From: Novosphingobium sp. NDB2Meth1
GTDB lineage: Bacteria > Pseudomonadota > Alphaproteobacteria > Sphingomonadales > Sphingomonadaceae
NCBI RefSeq assembly: GCF_900117425.1
Contig: NZ_FPEH01000012.1
Span: 186,001 to 250,000 of the forward strand
Direction of reading: 5' to 3'
Length of the DNA: 64,000 nucleotides
Shown: in pieces, positions 63,811 through 64,000 of the stretch
Layout: every line of letters begins with the position of its first letter
How positions within the stretch are numbered: the stretch's first letter is position 1
Notes under the pieces: model-generated
What the model was told of the DNA's origin: nothing
The model's database searches: none
Seen by the model: only the letters and a program-made list of their open reading frames with translations
Translations under genes and position numbers: made by a program

Positions 63811-64000
63811 ATGCTGCCTGCTCTGTCCGAACCTGTCGCGCTTCTGCCCGGACGCTCGGTACGCATCGACCGGGTGGTGCAGCGCGCCGCGGATCCCCTG
63901 CCGGAACGCTTCCTCCATTTCCACGGACCCGCCGAACTCGTGTTCATGAAGCAAGGCACCGGATGTTTCATCACCGAAGCGGGCGAATGGCCCTTTGCGC
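63811..64000 (+). CDS. AraC-family regulator, N-terminal part (cut by window edge)
   Basis: 63 codons from the ATG at 63811 (MLPALSEPVALLPGRSVRID). The cupin-like sensor start ELVFMKQGTGCFITEAGEWP is typical of AraC regulators with an N-terminal ligand domain; no helix-turn-helix is in view. It is divergent from the glycosidase operon with a 110-bp gap, so it is the likely activator or sensor for it. AT-rich sequence around 63770-63810 must hold the promoters. Confidence 0.7.
   Translation, partial: MLPALSEPVALLPGRSVRIDRVVQRAADPLPERFLHFHGPAELVFMKQGTGCFITEAGEWPFA

Overview
The window is a high-G+C alphaproteobacterial chromosome segment. The protein families, the rpoD and dnaG layout and the dispersed short repeats look like a sphingomonad (Novosphingobium or Sphingobium type). 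That assignment is recall-based inference; no 16S gene is present. Coding density is high and both strands are used.

Housekeeping part (1-25.3 kb): 3' end of tgt; a secreted S9 peptidase; a bacterial indoleamine 2,3-dioxygenase divergent from an Lrp/AsnC regulator; rpsD; a GIY-YIG gene reading without a stop into trmJ; nrdR, glyA, rpiB; an FAD monooxygenase/DUF3237 pair; a REP-associated transposase (RAYT); rpoD, dnaG, yqeY; carA, a small low-G+C gene and carB; greA; a YqjD/YqjE-like membrane operon; eno. Two repeat systems run through this part. One is a 21-22-nt palindrome related to AAATGGGGAC/GTCCCCATTT, found around the RAYT and overlapping the stop codons of trmJ, the RAYT and rpoD. The other is an inverted-pair element (core GTTCGTCCCGAGCGAAG), one pair of which brackets the GIY-YIG gene.

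Accessory part (25.3-42 kb): a phosphotransferase and a partner of unknown function behind a perfect 18-bp palindrome; a cyclophilin lipoprotein; tRNA-Ser(GGA); an IS6-family element abutting a broken TetR gene; an SDR and an enoyl-CoA hydratase. Then comes a six-gene minus-strand operon of about 8.5 kb (40605 down to 32125), the most notable region. It encodes an unknown 250-aa protein, an EAD-like/trypsin protein, an alpha-helical protein with a possible EAD, a membrane protein resembling the C-terminal half of a STAND NTPase but with no P-loop, a double-domain peptidoglycan lysin with no signal peptide, and a trypsin-NUC1 nuclease fusion. I read it as a candidate conflict or cell-suicide system; this is inference from domains and layout.

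Right part (42-64 kb): nitronate monooxygenase divergent from an acyl-CoA carboxylase carboxyltransferase; a five-gene two-component/heavy-metal-type RND efflux operon; a HerA-like ATPase; an acyl-CoA ligase, MAPEG protein, D-aminoacylase-type amidohydrolase, two SDR/epimerase-type proteins and an enoyl-CoA hydratase; and a glycan locus (GH92 mannosidase, GH13 amylase, PhyH-type oxygenase) divergent from a partial AraC-type gene. All family calls were made by eye from motifs and length; no database search was possible.
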